The position numbers were made by a program, and so were the translations under genes. A stretch of 64,000 nucleotides of DNA from Pseudomonas sp. URMO17WK12:I2 (GTDB lineage: Bacteria > Pseudomonadota > Gammaproteobacteria > Pseudomonadales > Pseudomonadaceae): positions 210,367 to 274,366 of the forward strand of contig NZ_QKYW01000002.1 of NCBI RefSeq assembly GCF_003253735.1. Direction: 5' to 3'. The notes below the pieces were generated by a model. It was given only the letters and a program-made list of their open reading frames with translations. It was not told the origin of the DNA and did no database searches. Positions 9,301 to 17,270 of the stretch are shown piece by piece. How positions within the stretch are numbered: the stretch's first letter is position 1; each line of letters starts with the position of its first letter.

Positions 9301-10371
9301 CACGATCTTGCGCCCGGCCATGGGCGCGAAGATCTTCTGCTGCTCGGCCGGCGTCAGCCGCGCATACAGCGGCAGCACTTCGGTAAAGCGCAGGTTGGCC
9401 TTGCGCAGTACCTCGGCAGCATCGCGAATCTCGCGCTCGCCGGGCAGGAAGATCAGCACATCGCCGGGGCGCTGGCCGACGCTCTTCTCATGGGCGGCGA
9501 TTTCATCCAGTGCAGCGAGAATGGCCTGGTCGACGGTCAGGTCGTCGAGCAGGCTTTCGCCCTCCTCGTCCACCTCGGCGGCCAGCGGGCGGTACCAGAT
9601 TTCCACCGGATAGGTGCGCCCGGAAACCTCGACGATGGGTGCATCCGGCAGCCCGTCGCCACCGAAGTGCTTGGAAAAGCGCTCCAGGTCGATGGTCGCC
9701 GAGGTGATGATCACCTTGAGATCGGGGCGGCGCGGCAGCAGGGTTTTCAGATACCCCAGGAGAAAATCGATATTGAGGCTGCGTTCGTGGGCCTCGTCGA
9801 CGATGATGGTGTCGTACTTTTCCAGGTAGCGGTCGTGCTGGGTCTCGGCGAGCAGAATGCCGTCGGTCATCAGCTTGATCAGCGAACTGTCCTTGCTCTG
9901 ATCCTCGAAGCGCACCTGATAGCCGACCAGCTCACCGAGCGGCGTGCCGATCTCCTCGGCCACCCGCGTGGCCACGCTGCGCGCCGCCAGCCGTCGTGGC
10001 TGGGTGTGGCCGATCAGGCCATGCTGGCCACGGCCGATCTCCAGGCAGATCTTCGGCAGCTGGGTGGTCTTGCCCGAGCCGGTTTCGCCGGCGATCACCA
10101 GCACCTGATGCTTTTCCAGCGCCGCCTTGATCTCGTCGCGTTTGGCGGCGATCGGCAAGGCATCGTCATAGCGCATCACCGGCACGCTCGAGCGCCGCGC
10201 TTCGACCTTGGCGCACGACGCCTGGAAGCGCTCCAGCCACTGCGCCTGCTTGGCCGCATCGGGCTTTTTCTGCAGCTCGTGCAACTGCCGCCGCAAACGA
10301 TGGCGGTCGGCGATCATGGCGTGGTCGAGGTTCTTCTGCAGGGCGGCGATATCGAAGGGGGCGTCGGTCAT
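6328..10371 (-). CDS. hrpA: ATP-dependent RNA helicase HrpA (DEAH box)
   Basis: A 1347-aa protein matching the length and layout of proteobacterial HrpA (about 1300 aa). Motif I is GETGSGKT (95-102), motif II DEAH (192-195) and motif III SAT (224-226), followed by the helicase C-terminal, HA2 and OB-fold regions and the long HrpA-specific DUF3418 C-terminal part. HrpA is a cytoplasmic 3'-5' helicase; in E. coli it acts on stalled or collided ribosomes and on mRNA processing of fimbrial transcripts. The gene stands alone, with an inverted-repeat terminator of the upstream permease gene between them. Nothing is missing from the catalytic motifs. Confidence 0.96.
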   Translation of the reverse strand: MTDAPFDIAALQKNLDHAMIADRHRLRRQLHELQKKPDAAKQAQWLERFQASCAKVEARRSSVPVMRYDDALPIAAKRDEIKAALEKHQVLVIAGETGSGKTTQLPKICLEIGRGQHGLIGHTQPRRLAARSVATRVAEEIGTPLGELVGYQVRFEDQSKDSSLIKLMTDGILLAETQHDRYLEKYDTIIVDEAHERSLNIDFLLGYLKTLLPRRPDLKVIITSATIDLERFSKHFGGDGLPDAPIVEVSGRTYPVEIWYRPLAAEVDEEGESLLDDLTVDQAILAALDEIAAHEKSVGQRPGDVLIFLPGEREIRDAAEVLRKANLRFTEVLPLYARLTPAEQQKIFAPMAGRKIVLATNVAETSLTVPGIRYVIDSGTARISRYSYRAKVQRLPIEAISQASANQRKGRCGRVEPGICVRLYSEEDFLGRPSFTDPEILRTNLAAVILQMLHLRLGSIEDFPFIEPPDGKAISDGFNLLQELSAVNREGQLTPLGRQLARLPIDPRLGRMVLEAAKLGSLPELLIVASALSVQDPRERPMDRQQAADQAHAQWKDVDSDFAALINLWRGFEEKRQELGSNPLRTWCKKNFLNYMRLREWRDAHRQLVLLAKDLQLAPGKAGAQAADGGKPAQNPVQATTDTKVNVILREQAEASEAAQRAKGYAAVHKAILSGLLSQIGQKAEEGDFLGARQRRFWVHPSSVIGRKKPNWIMAAELVETTKLFARQVAKIEPDWIEPLAGHLIKKNHFEPHWEKKRGQVVAYEQVTLYGLIVVGRRPVHYGPIDPQASRELFIREGLVRGEINSRAKCLNANRVLLEKLDELEAKARRRDILADEETLFAYYEARIPGDIYQTATFESWYKRESAKDPQLLMMREEDVLAREALEVTAAQYPDTLHVGELQLPLTYHFEPNHPRDGVTLRVPAPLLPQLPGERLEWLVPGLIEAKAIDLVRGLPKAVRKNFVPVPDFVGAALSKLTFGQGSLPESLARELQRMTGARIDSEAWVEATRQLETHLKMNIEVVDTHGKLLGEGRDLAELTARFAEASQAALAIPQADKVQKPVEAKGFAQVAEKTQQKVAGLSMTVFPALVEEGGVVKEGRFPTQAEAEFQHRRALQRLLLQQLAEPAKFLRGKLPGLTELGLLHRELGRVDALVEDILLASLDSCILDGEQPLPRDGAALAALAEKKRGAWADHAEKLARLTLDILKLWHGLQKRFKGKIDLAQAVALNDIKAQLGNLVYPGFVRETPAEWLKEVPRYLKAIEQRFDKIAAQLQRDRVWSGELAGYWEQYQARLGKHLQEGKRDAELQTYRWMLEEYRVSLWAQQLGTRMAVSDKRLSKQWSQVEG

Positions 10372-10452
10372 CAGGCTCGGGGCGGTTCGCGGAAAAGCGC
10401 CGATTGTCGCAGATTCGGCCCGCTGCGGGCAGGCCGCGCTGTCGAGGCAGGC

Positions 10453-10480
10453 AGCGAGCCGCCTATGAAAACGGCTCGCT
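10453..10480 (-). terminator. Hairpin downstream of the APC permease gene
   Basis: AGCGAGCCG (10453-10461) pairs with CGGCTCGCT (10472-10480), a perfect 9-bp stem with a 10-base loop, directly after the permease stop at 10492 in its direction of transcription. There is no clean U-run, so it may act as an attenuating or mRNA-stabilising hairpin. Confidence 0.5.
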
Positions 10481-10491
10481 CCACCTACGCA

Positions 10492-11814
10492 CTACTCCAC
10501 GTCGAACTGCAACTGCGGCGGGCTGCGGCGAAAGCCGCCGGTCAGCCAGGTCAGGTAGAGGCCGCCGAGTACCAGCCAGGCGCAGCCGAGCATGATCGCC
10601 AGGCGGTCGAGGCTGGCCATCAGCCATAGCGTCGCCAGCAGGCCGATTAGCGGGCACAGCAGGTAGAGCAGCAGCTGCAGCGGGCCGCGCGCCTGGGGTT
10701 GGCGGGCGAAGTGGACGATCACCGAGAGGTTGACCAGGCTGAAGGCCAGGAAGGCGCCGAAGTTGATGAACGAGGTCGAGGTGGTCACGTCCAGCTTCAG
10801 GGCCAGCAGCGCCACCACGGCGCACACCAGGATCGCGCCCACCGGCGTGCCGAAACGCGGGCTCAGGGTGCCCAGCAGTGCGCGCGGCAGTACGCCGTCG
10901 CGGCCCATGGCGAACATCAGCCGCGAGGCGCTGGCCTGGGCCGCCAAACCCGAGGTGAACTGGCCGACGATCAGGCCGATCAGGAACACCGACACGAACA
11001 GGTCGCCGCCGATATTGCGGGCGATCTCGTAGGCCGCCGCGTCACTGCTCTGGAACACCAGGGAGGGGTGGGCCAGCTGCACGAAATAGGCGGTGGCCAC
11101 GAAGATCAGCCCGCCGATCAGGGTGATCAGCAGGATCGCCCGCGGGATGGTGCGCTCCGGCTCATGGGTTTCCTCGGTCAGGGTACTCACCGCATCGAAG
11201 CCCAGAAACGAGTAGCAGGCCACCGCCGCGCCCGCCATCACCAGGTGCAGGTTCATGCCCTCGCCGATGAAGGGCTGCAGCGACCACAACGGCTTGCTGG
11301 CATCGCCCAGCACGTAGTGCACGCACAGCGCCACGAAGGCCAGCAGCACCAGGAACTGCACCAGCATCAGCACGCCGTTGATGCCCTTGGCCAGGCGCAG
11401 GCCCACCACGTTGATCAGGCTGGTGATCACGATGAAGGTCAGCACCCACAGTGGCTGCGGCAAGCCGGGGAAGGCCGAGTGCAGGTAGGCCGCGCCGATC
11501 AGCCAGATGGCCATGGGCAAGAACAGGTAGTCGAGCAGCACCGCCCAACCGGCGATGAAGCCCAGGTGATCGCTGATGCTGCGGCGCACGTAGCTGTAGG
11601 CCGAGCCGGCGACCGGGAACAGCCGGGCCATGCGCGCATAGCTGAGGGCGGTGAAGAACATCGCCAGCGAGGCGGCCACGTAGGCGGCCGGCACCGCGCC
11701 GCGGGTGATCTCGGCGAGAATGCCGAAGGTGCCGAGCACGATGATCGGCGTCATGTAGGCGATGCCGAACAGCACCACCGCACCTAGAGACAGGGATCGT
11801 TGCAGACGAGCCAT
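10492..11814 (-). CDS. APC-superfamily amino acid/polyamine permease
   Basis: A 440-aa inner-membrane protein with about 12 hydrophobic helices. The N-terminal GAVVLFGIAYMTPIIVLGTFG and the VAGSAYSYVRRSI segment (near residues 68-80) are typical APC family signatures; it is most like the putrescine importer PuuP type. It follows the amidase gene at 11919 with a gap of about 100 bases and probably belongs to the same operon. This suggests import of an amine, amide or amino acid that the amidase or its pathway consumes. Substrate cannot be fixed from sequence. Confidence 0.88.
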   Translation of the reverse strand: MARLQRSLSLGAVVLFGIAYMTPIIVLGTFGILAEITRGAVPAAYVAASLAMFFTALSYARMARLFPVAGSAYSYVRRSISDHLGFIAGWAVLLDYLFLPMAIWLIGAAYLHSAFPGLPQPLWVLTFIVITSLINVVGLRLAKGINGVLMLVQFLVLLAFVALCVHYVLGDASKPLWSLQPFIGEGMNLHLVMAGAAVACYSFLGFDAVSTLTEETHEPERTIPRAILLITLIGGLIFVATAYFVQLAHPSLVFQSSDAAAYEIARNIGGDLFVSVFLIGLIVGQFTSGLAAQASASRLMFAMGRDGVLPRALLGTLSPRFGTPVGAILVCAVVALLALKLDVTTSTSFINFGAFLAFSLVNLSVIVHFARQPQARGPLQLLLYLLCPLIGLLATLWLMASLDRLAIMLGCAWLVLGGLYLTWLTGGFRRSPPQLQFDVE

Positions 11815-11918
11815 TACTTGCTACTCCAGTTTTATATGTTGTTATGGCAGAGCCGAAGTCGGCAAAAGCACGCGGCAGGGCCGCAGCGGGCGCTTCTATG
11901 GCGCCCGGCAAAGGTCAA

Positions 11919-12734
11919 TCAGGGGATCAGCAGTTCACGCAGGCCATTGGCGTGGTCGACACGCTCGCCTGGCAGCGGCATGCGCCGCTCTTCCAAGTAG
12001 CGATAGTCACGGCGCGCCTCGGTCAGGCGCTGGAAGTCCAGCTTAATGTTCTGCCGGCACGGCTCGCGGCCGGCCTCCAGCAGCAGGCTGCCGTTGGGGT
12101 CGACCACCGCGCTGCCGCCGGCGAACACCAGGCCACCATCGCCCTCGCCCACCCGGTTGCTCATCACCGCATAGGCCTGGTTTTCCATGGCCCGGGCCAT
12201 GATCGCGGTGCGGTGCGTCGGCCCGTAGGGATCCATGTTGCCGTTGGTGACGATCAGCAATTCGGCGCCCAGCTCGCCCAGGGCCCGGGCGCTCTCCGGG
12301 AACTCGATGTCGAAGCACACCAGCAGGCCGACGCGCACGCCATCGAGCAGCGTCGTGGCGTAGCGGTCGCCTGGGGTGAACACGCCACGATCCGAGGCCC
12401 ACAGGTGGGTCTTGCGGTACTTGAGCAGAATGTTCGGCCCGTCCATCAGCACCGTGGTGTTGTAGAAGCTGCCGCCGTCGTTTTCGGCAATGCCGATGGC
12501 CACCGCCAGCCCACGCGCTGCAGCGGCCTGGCCGATGGCGGTCAGGCTCGGGCCATCCAGGGGCTCGGCCAGCGCGGCGATGTTGTCCGGGGTCGGGAAG
12601 CCGGTCAGGTAGGTCTCCGGGAACACCAGCAGGCGGGTGCCGGCCTGGCACGAGGCGATGGCGTCCAGGGCCTGGGCGAGATTGTGGGTCGTATCACCGT
12701 CACGACCGGTGAGCTGAGCGAGTTCGACTTGCAT
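11919..12734 (-). CDS. Carbon-nitrogen hydrolase (nitrilase superfamily amidase)
   Basis: A 271-aa cytoplasmic enzyme with the complete nitrilase-superfamily triad: Glu-40 in FPETYLTGF, Lys-108 in KYRKTHLW and Cys-140 in LLVCFDIEFPE. The FDIEFPE context fits aliphatic or omega-amide amidases (for example 5-aminopentanamidase or R-amidase types) rather than true nitrilases. The start is preceded by GGAG. Its partner downstream is an APC permease and the divergent gene is a LuxR-type regulator, so an inducible uptake-and-deamidation module is likely; the substrate is inferred only as an amide or a polyamine/lysine-derived compound. Confidence 0.88.
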   Translation of the reverse strand: MQVELAQLTGRDGDTTHNLAQALDAIASCQAGTRLLVFPETYLTGFPTPDNIAALAEPLDGPSLTAIGQAAAARGLAVAIGIAENDGGSFYNTTVLMDGPNILLKYRKTHLWASDRGVFTPGDRYATTLLDGVRVGLLVCFDIEFPESARALGELGAELLIVTNGNMDPYGPTHRTAIMARAMENQAYAVMSNRVGEGDGGLVFAGGSAVVDPNGSLLLEAGREPCRQNIKLDFQRLTEARRDYRYLEERRMPLPGERVDHANGLRELLIP

Positions 12735-12849
12735 GACGGGGCTCCGTTCTTATTGTTGCATCACGCGGAGGGGGCACACAGAATGCCGACACCGATCCGC
12801 CGGGGTTCGAGTATGGAGGCTGAGCCACACAGGCGAAATCACGCACGCG

Positions 12850-12869
12850 GGGTAACCCCACAGGGGTAG
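12850..12869. promoter_or_regulatory. Candidate operator next to the LuxR gene start
   Basis: ACCCC (12855-12859) and GGGGT (12863-12867) form an inverted repeat with an ACA centre, overlapping a GGGGTAACCCC palindrome (12849-12859). It sits directly before the LuxR gene start in the divergent promoter region and could be an autoregulatory site. The AGGGG of the right arm also serves as the ribosome binding site. Confidence 0.3.
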
Positions 12870-12873
12870 ACAG

Positions 12874-13656
12874 ATGACCATGACCTTGCACGACATCGCC
12901 TTCCATCGCAGCGTGGCCGAGCTCATCGACGCGCTGCACAGCCCACCGTTCTGGCGCACCCTGGCCCGCACCCTGGCGCAGTACGTGCACCACGACAGCT
13001 GGGTGGCGTTGATCTTCAGCGAGGGGCGCCCCCAGGTGCTGGCCGAAAGCCCGGGCGACGATGGCGCGCCGGATCTGCTCTTCCAGGACTACCTGCACGG
13101 CCTCTATCTGCTCGACCCCTTCTATATCGCCAGCCGCGAAAGCGGGCGCGAGGGCCTGGTACGCCTGAGCGACGTCGCCCCGGAATGCTTCGAGCAGACG
13201 GACTACTACCAGCGCTACTTCAGCCTCAACGTGGTGGCCGACGAAGTGCAGTTCAACGTTGCCCTGCCCGGCGCGCGCACCCTGTGCCTGTCCCTGGGCT
13301 CACGGCAACGCTTCCTGCCGGAGCAGATCGCCCTGCTCTCACTGCTGCAGCCCTGGGTGGCGGCGCTGATGCGCCAGCGCCTGAGTTTCGAGCCCGAACC
13401 CAGCGAGCCGGCCGCCGCCCCGCCCTGGCAGGAACGCCTGGAACGGATGGCGCATCAGGTGGAAACCGCGCTGACCGGCCGCGAACTGGAAGTGGTGCGC
13501 CTGATGCTCGCCGGCCACTCCAGCAAGGAGGTGGCCCGCAAGCTGGCCATTTCGGCGGAGACCGTGAAGGTGCACCGCAAGCACCTGTACAGCAAGCTGG
13601 GCATCAAGTCGCAGTCGGAGCTGTTCGCCCTGTTCCTGCAGGCCCAGCGCGGCTAG
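12874..13656 (+). CDS. LuxR-family transcriptional regulator
   Basis: A 260-aa protein. The C-terminal LuxR helix-turn-helix is clear: LTGRELEVVRLMLAGHSSKEVARKLAISAETVKVHRKHLYSKL (about residues 195-240). The N-terminal about 180 residues have no receiver motif (no Asp-Asp pair) and no autoinducer-domain signature that I can recognise, so it is likely a ligand-responsive regulator. It is divergent from the amidase-permease operon, with 139 bases between them, and is its probable regulator. AGGGG precedes the ATG. Confidence 0.88.
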   Translation: MTMTLHDIAFHRSVAELIDALHSPPFWRTLARTLAQYVHHDSWVALIFSEGRPQVLAESPGDDGAPDLLFQDYLHGLYLLDPFYIASRESGREGLVRLSDVAPECFEQTDYYQRYFSLNVVADEVQFNVALPGARTLCLSLGSRQRFLPEQIALLSLLQPWVAALMRQRLSFEPEPSEPAAAPPWQERLERMAHQVETALTGRELEVVRLMLAGHSSKEVARKLAISAETVKVHRKHLYSKLGIKSQSELFALFLQAQRG

Positions 13657-13681
13657 CCCGGCCAGGCCTGCAGCACGGTGA

Positions 13682-13900
13682 TCAAGGATGGCGAGACGAA
13701 GTGTCCGGCGGGCAACTGCCCGGTACTACCACCATCAGGCAGGCCGGCAGTTTGCTGCGCAGGCGCTTCGGCGTTTCGTCGGCGAAGGCGACCCGCCAGT
13801 GGCTGCCCTCGCGGATGGAATCGAGCCGATAACTGCCGACCTCCTCTTCCGAGAGGCCCAGATAATCAGCAAGTTGGCGATTGGTAGGTTTGGCGCTCAT
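13682..13900 (-). CDS. Small conserved-looking protein, 72 aa
   Basis: From MSAKPTNRQL the product is 72 aa; the frame extends to 13984 but the upstream part is Cys/Ser-rich and not protein-like. The segment NRQLADYLGLSEEEVGSYRLD looks like a helix-turn-helix-type or DNA/protein-interaction helix pair, followed by a basic FADETPKRLRSKLP stretch. It is convergent with the LuxR gene and divergent from the small gene at 14096. No family recognised. Confidence 0.55.
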   Translation of the reverse strand: MSAKPTNRQLADYLGLSEEEVGSYRLDSIREGSHWRVAFADETPKRLRSKLPACLMVVVPGSCPPDTSSRHP

Positions 13901-14095
13901 AGATAACCCTTTCCATGGATTTCGACAGGCACACAAGGACGCAGAGTCGCCACTGTCTCGCGGCGTTAATGCAGAGTGGTTCATGTTTCGATAATACGCA
14001 AAATAAAACCGGAACCATTTGCAACAGCCCGTCTCGGATTTAGATCGCGTTCACATTTTTCTGTGCCTGCAGACACTCTCACGGAAGACATAACA

Positions 14096-14317
14096 ATGAA
14101 TCTGAGCGAACACCCCGTCCGAGATCTTTCCGCCAACATCCTCAAATGCCTGCCCGTCGGCATGGCCCCACGCCTCGAGGCGCTGGTGGCCGCACAGAAC
14201 TCGACCATCGCCGAAGAAGTCATCCGCGCCATCGATGCGCACCTGTGCAAACAATCCAAGGCCAACATCCTCGCCATCGCCCGCGAAGCCAACGTGCTGG
14301 GCCACAGCGAAGCCTAG
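14096..14317 (+). CDS. Small putative ribbon-helix-helix protein, 73 aa
   Basis: A 73-aa product from ATG 14096, with GGAAG just upstream. The pattern NILKCLPVG (strand), MAPRLEALVAAQN (helix), STIAEEVIRAIDAHL (helix) fits an Arc/MetJ-type ribbon-helix-helix fold, usually a DNA-binding dimer. An antitoxin role would need a toxin gene, and none is adjacent. It is divergent from the 72-aa gene, and the intervening 195 bases are AT-rich, as expected for promoters. The fold assignment is inferred from the pattern only. Confidence 0.6.
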   Translation: MNLSEHPVRDLSANILKCLPVGMAPRLEALVAAQNSTIAEEVIRAIDAHLCKQSKANILAIAREANVLGHSEA

Positions 14318-14321
14318 GGTC

Positions 14322-14771
14322 TCAGTCGCTCGGCTCGACCCGCTGCACCACCACTTCCTGCTGGGTGTACATATCCGTCAGCACCACTTCGCCATCGGTA
14401 ACATCCGGGGTGATCATCACCGAGCGGATCAGCCGTAGCGACTGCCCTTCGCGCTCCTGAATGTTTTCGAACGCCACCACGATCGACTTGTTGCGCCAGT
14501 GCCCGACATCGAAGCCACCGGCGGCGATGAACTGGCCGATATCACGCTGATCGTTGAAGGCCACCGCGGGCAATACCAGCGGCCGATCCTTGAGGAACAC
14601 CTCGAAGTACTGGTGGCTGCCCGCCGGGAAGTTGCGCACGATCACATGCTCGATGCGCCAGTGATACACCGAATTTTCGTAAACCACTTTGCGCTCAATG
14701 GGCTTGCCAGTGCAGGCCGTGAGCAACGGCAGAAGCAAGGCACTGAGGCACAGGCCGAGTTTACGCAGCAT
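14322..14771 (-). CDS. Lipoprotein of unknown function, 149 aa
   Basis: Starts MLRKLGLCLSALLLPLL with lipobox LTAC (Cys-20), so it is an exported lipoprotein. The mature domain is rich in beta-type sequence (VVYENSVYHWRIEHVIVRNF, SIVVAFENIQ, SVMITPDVTDGEVVLTD). A GTG 15 bases upstream is an alternative start; the ATG chosen has GGAG about 9 bases before it and gives a canonical signal peptide. It is convergent with the 73-aa gene, with the stops four bases apart. Function not recognised. Confidence 0.75.
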   Translation of the reverse strand: MLRKLGLCLSALLLPLLTACTGKPIERKVVYENSVYHWRIEHVIVRNFPAGSHQYFEVFLKDRPLVLPAVAFNDQRDIGQFIAAGGFDVGHWRNKSIVVAFENIQEREGQSLRLIRSVMITPDVTDGEVVLTDMYTQQEVVVQRVEPSD

Positions 14772-14896
14772 GATGGATGGCTCCACGGCAGGCAGCGACG
14801 CCGGCCTGGGCGAGGGGCTGACGCCACTCGCCCGCCGGCAGCGGTTCGCTGGTTTTCGCTATTGCAGGCAGGCTTTGCGCCTCGCTGAGCGCGCTG

Positions 14897-15385
14897 TCAG
14901 GCATCCTCGCCTGCTGTAACGGCCGGCTCTTTGGGCTTCTGCTGAGCCCGACGCATCTGGCTGCGCTGGCGCCTGGCCTGCTGCTTGGCATGCAGCGCCT
15001 GGGCGGCGGTCACGCTGCCAGCTGGCTGGCCATTCAAATCCAGGCGCGGGGCATTTTCGACCATGCTTGCCCAGTAGCGTCCGCCCCGGCACCAGGATGC
15101 CAGGCCGAGCTTGAGCTGCTCCTGGGAGATGCCCAGTAACTCAAGGTGATGTTCGGCATCCTTGAGAATGCCCTCCTTGAGCGGCACCTTCGGCGCCGGG
15201 TTGACCGGGAAGGCCAGCGGGAAGTGCTTCTGCAACCGCCAGATCGCCTCCAGGGCAGGATCCTGTTCCTGAGGCTTTCGGGGCGAGGCAGCCGGCCGCT
15301 TGCGCTGCTTGGTCGTCTCGGTTTTCACCTGCTCTTTTTCAGCCCGCAGGCGGTCACGTAGATCCGCTAATTGCTCAAAACCCAT
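14897..15385 (-). CDS. ProQ/FinO-family RNA chaperone
   Basis: A 162-aa protein. Residues about 45-130 carry the ProQ/FinO RNA-binding domain: AIWRLQKHFPLAFP, then PLKEGILKDAEHH and SWCRGGRYWASMVENAPRLDLNG, which includes the conserved basic/aromatic patch. Flanking N- and C-terminal tails are very basic (KQRKRPAASPRKP; KQQARRQRSQMRRAQQK). Such proteins bind structured sRNAs and mRNA 3' ends and can protect or match them. It lies four bases downstream of a possible 62-aa ORF. In this window a partner RNA could be any of the structured leaders, but this is not shown by the sequence. Confidence 0.9.
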   Translation of the reverse strand: MGFEQLADLRDRLRAEKEQVKTETTKQRKRPAASPRKPQEQDPALEAIWRLQKHFPLAFPVNPAPKVPLKEGILKDAEHHLELLGISQEQLKLGLASWCRGGRYWASMVENAPRLDLNGQPAGSVTAAQALHAKQQARRQRSQMRRAQQKPKEPAVTAGEDA

Positions 15386-15388
15386 CGT

Positions 15389-15577
15389 TCAGTTCACAGC
15401 TTGGTGGTTGATCATCGGCGCAAGCTTATCCCATGCAGCCTTCGAGGGCAGCCAACAGCGACATTTACTGCTGTCTTTCGTCGCTAAAGCGCTCTCCAGC
15501 ACCGACCAAAAACCCAGTGTTCTCGGCTCAAGGCAGGCGCTCCAGACTGGCTGCCGTGAACGCTGCCAATCATCCAT
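15389..15577 (-). CDS. Possible small protein upstream of the ProQ/FinO gene
   Basis: An ATG at 15577 opens a 62-aa frame (MDDWQRSRQPVWSACLEPRT...) that stops three bases before the ProQ/FinO ATG. AAGAGG lies immediately upstream. The product is rich in Trp and Cys (WSVLESALATK, CRCWLPSKAAWDKL) and does not look like a random shadow frame, but I recognise no family. The tight spacing suggests a two-gene operon or a leader peptide for the ProQ/FinO gene. It could still be untranslated 5' UTR. Confidence 0.35.
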   Translation of the reverse strand: MDDWQRSRQPVWSACLEPRTLGFWSVLESALATKDSSKCRCWLPSKAAWDKLAPMINHQAVN

Positions 15578-15638
15578 GGCCCTCTTGGAATGAATTCCGT
15601 TAAGGTCGCCCGCTTGATCAGCTTTCGGAAGCACCGCC

Positions 15639-17270
15639 ATGAAGTCGCTGTTTCGCTTAGAGGATTTGGAATTCAGCCAGGCACAGCTGCGCCTGGTGGT
15701 GGCGTTCGTGGTGTCGCTCTATGCCCTGATCATGTATCCGCTGGGGCTGCTCGATGCCGACCTGCTGAAGGCGATTCTGGTTACCGGCGCACTGTTCACG
15801 CTGCTGTCGGTGCTGCTGCTCGCCCACCTCTGGTTCCTGCCGCAGCCCATGGTGTGGCGAAGGGTTGCCGGCATGCTGCTGGACAACCTGGGCGCCTGCG
15901 CGGTGATGATTCTCGGCCAGGAAAGCTTGCTGCCCACCTTCTGCGTGCTCTTGAGCATGACGGTTGGCAATGGCGTGCGCTTTGGTCGGCCCTATCTGAT
16001 TCTGGCCACCACCTTTGGCCTTGCCTCCCTCGCGCTTATCGCGGTGTTCGTACCCTTTCTGCAGGAGCACCCGGCGGTTCTGGTGATGATGGTGCTGAGC
16101 ATGCTGGTGCTGCCCACCTTCAGCTACTTCCTGCTGGGTCGTTTGCAGGAGGCCATGGCGGCCGCCAAGCGTGCCGATCAGGACAAGTCGCGCTTTCTGG
16201 CCCAGGCCAGCCACGACCTGCGCCAACCCATCCACGCGATCGGTTTGTTCACCACCTGCTTGCGTGGCACGCCGCTCAATGCCGAGCAACATCAGCTGAT
16301 CGACAGCGTCGACCGCTCCCTGCTCAGCGTCGAGCAGCTGTTCCGCTCGCTGCTGGACATCTACACGCTCGACCAGCAGCAGGTCATGCCGCACAAACAG
16401 ACGGTGGACCTGCAGCGACTGTTGGTCGATCTGCAAAAGCAGAACAGCGAGGCCGCGCGCTGGGCCGGGGTGGAGATCCGCCTGCGGGGCGCCGCCGCGC
16501 TGACCTACAGTGACCCCGCGCTACTCAGCACCCTGCTGCAGAACCTGATCTCCAACGCCATCAAATACGCGCCGGGCAGCCCGCTGCTCATCGCCTGCCG
16601 CCGGCGTGGCTCGACCCTCACCGTGCAGTTGCATGATCGTGGCCCGGGCATTGCCGCCGAGCACCTGCCGCACCTGTTCGAGGAGTTCTATCGGGTGCGC
16701 CAGGCGCGTGACCGGGATGTCGAAGGCATCGGCCTGGGGTTGAGTATCGTCAAGCGCATCGCCACCCTCCTCGACCTGCGCATCAGTGTCGCCTCGCGAG
16801 TCGGCCACGGCACTTCTATCACCCTGGCAGGCCTGCCGGCAGTCACGGCCCACCGGGTTGCCGATGCACGACCACCGGCCGAGCCTGTCGCCGATCTGCA
16901 AGGCATTCACGTGCTGCTCATCGAGGATGACCGTAGCGTGCTGGAGGCGATGGCCAGGCTACTGCGCGCCTGGGGCTGCCAGGTGACCGCCATCGACGGC
17001 CCGCCCAGCGAAGCGTTGCCCTGTGATGTGGTGGTGACGGATTTCGATCTGGGCCGCGAGGCCACCGGCATCGAATGCCTGGCGCAGCTCGAAAAGTGGC
17101 ATGGCCGCGCGTTACCGGCCGTGATCCTCACGGGTCACGACCCGGAGAGGATCAGGGCCGCGCTACCGGATCCCCGCATACCGCTGCTGTCGAAACCCGT
17201 GCGCTCAGCCGAGCTGCAGCGGGTCATCGCCGAACTGGCCGGGCGCCAGGTCAGCGCTCCCCTTCCCTGA
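15639..17270 (+). CDS. Hybrid sensor histidine kinase with C-terminal receiver
   Basis: A 543-aa inner-membrane kinase. Residues about 20-170 contain six hydrophobic helices with no sizeable periplasmic loop. HisKA follows with phospho-accepting His-192 in QASHDLRQPIHAIG. The HATPase_c domain shows N-box LLQNLISNAIKYAP, G1 DRGPGI and G2 GIGLGLSIVKR (about residues 300-390). A receiver ends the protein, with VLLIEDD near residue 426 and Asp-468 in VVVTDFD. This layout resembles quinoprotein-alcohol or AgmR/ErcS-linked kinases in Pseudomonas. The convergent response regulator at 17251 is its probable partner; the two coding ends overlap by 20 bases. Confidence 0.92.
   Translation: MKSLFRLEDLEFSQAQLRLVVAFVVSLYALIMYPLGLLDADLLKAILVTGALFTLLSVLLLAHLWFLPQPMVWRRVAGMLLDNLGACAVMILGQESLLPTFCVLLSMTVGNGVRFGRPYLILATTFGLASLALIAVFVPFLQEHPAVLVMMVLSMLVLPTFSYFLLGRLQEAMAAAKRADQDKSRFLAQASHDLRQPIHAIGLFTTCLRGTPLNAEQHQLIDSVDRSLLSVEQLFRSLLDIYTLDQQQVMPHKQTVDLQRLLVDLQKQNSEAARWAGVEIRLRGAAALTYSDPALLSTLLQNLISNAIKYAPGSPLLIACRRRGSTLTVQLHDRGPGIAAEHLPHLFEEFYRVRQARDRDVEGIGLGLSIVKRIATLLDLRISVASRVGHGTSITLAGLPAVTAHRVADARPPAEPVADLQGIHVLLIEDDRSVLEAMARLLRAWGCQVTAIDGPPSEALPCDVVVTDFDLGREATGIECLAQLEKWHGRALPAVILTGHDPERIRAALPDPRIPLLSKPVRSAELQRVIAELAGRQVSAPLP

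Noticed and set aside
6478..10629. A 1383-codon open frame on the plus strand opposite hrpA
   Set aside because: High-GC codon bias leaves the antisense frame open. The product is Ala/Gly/Gln/His/Leu-rich without domains, whereas hrpA on the minus strand has all helicase motifs.
12795..12815. GGTTCGAGTA resembling a tRNA T-arm
   Set aside because: No matching acceptor, D or anticodon arms around it. No tRNA gene was found anywhere in the window.
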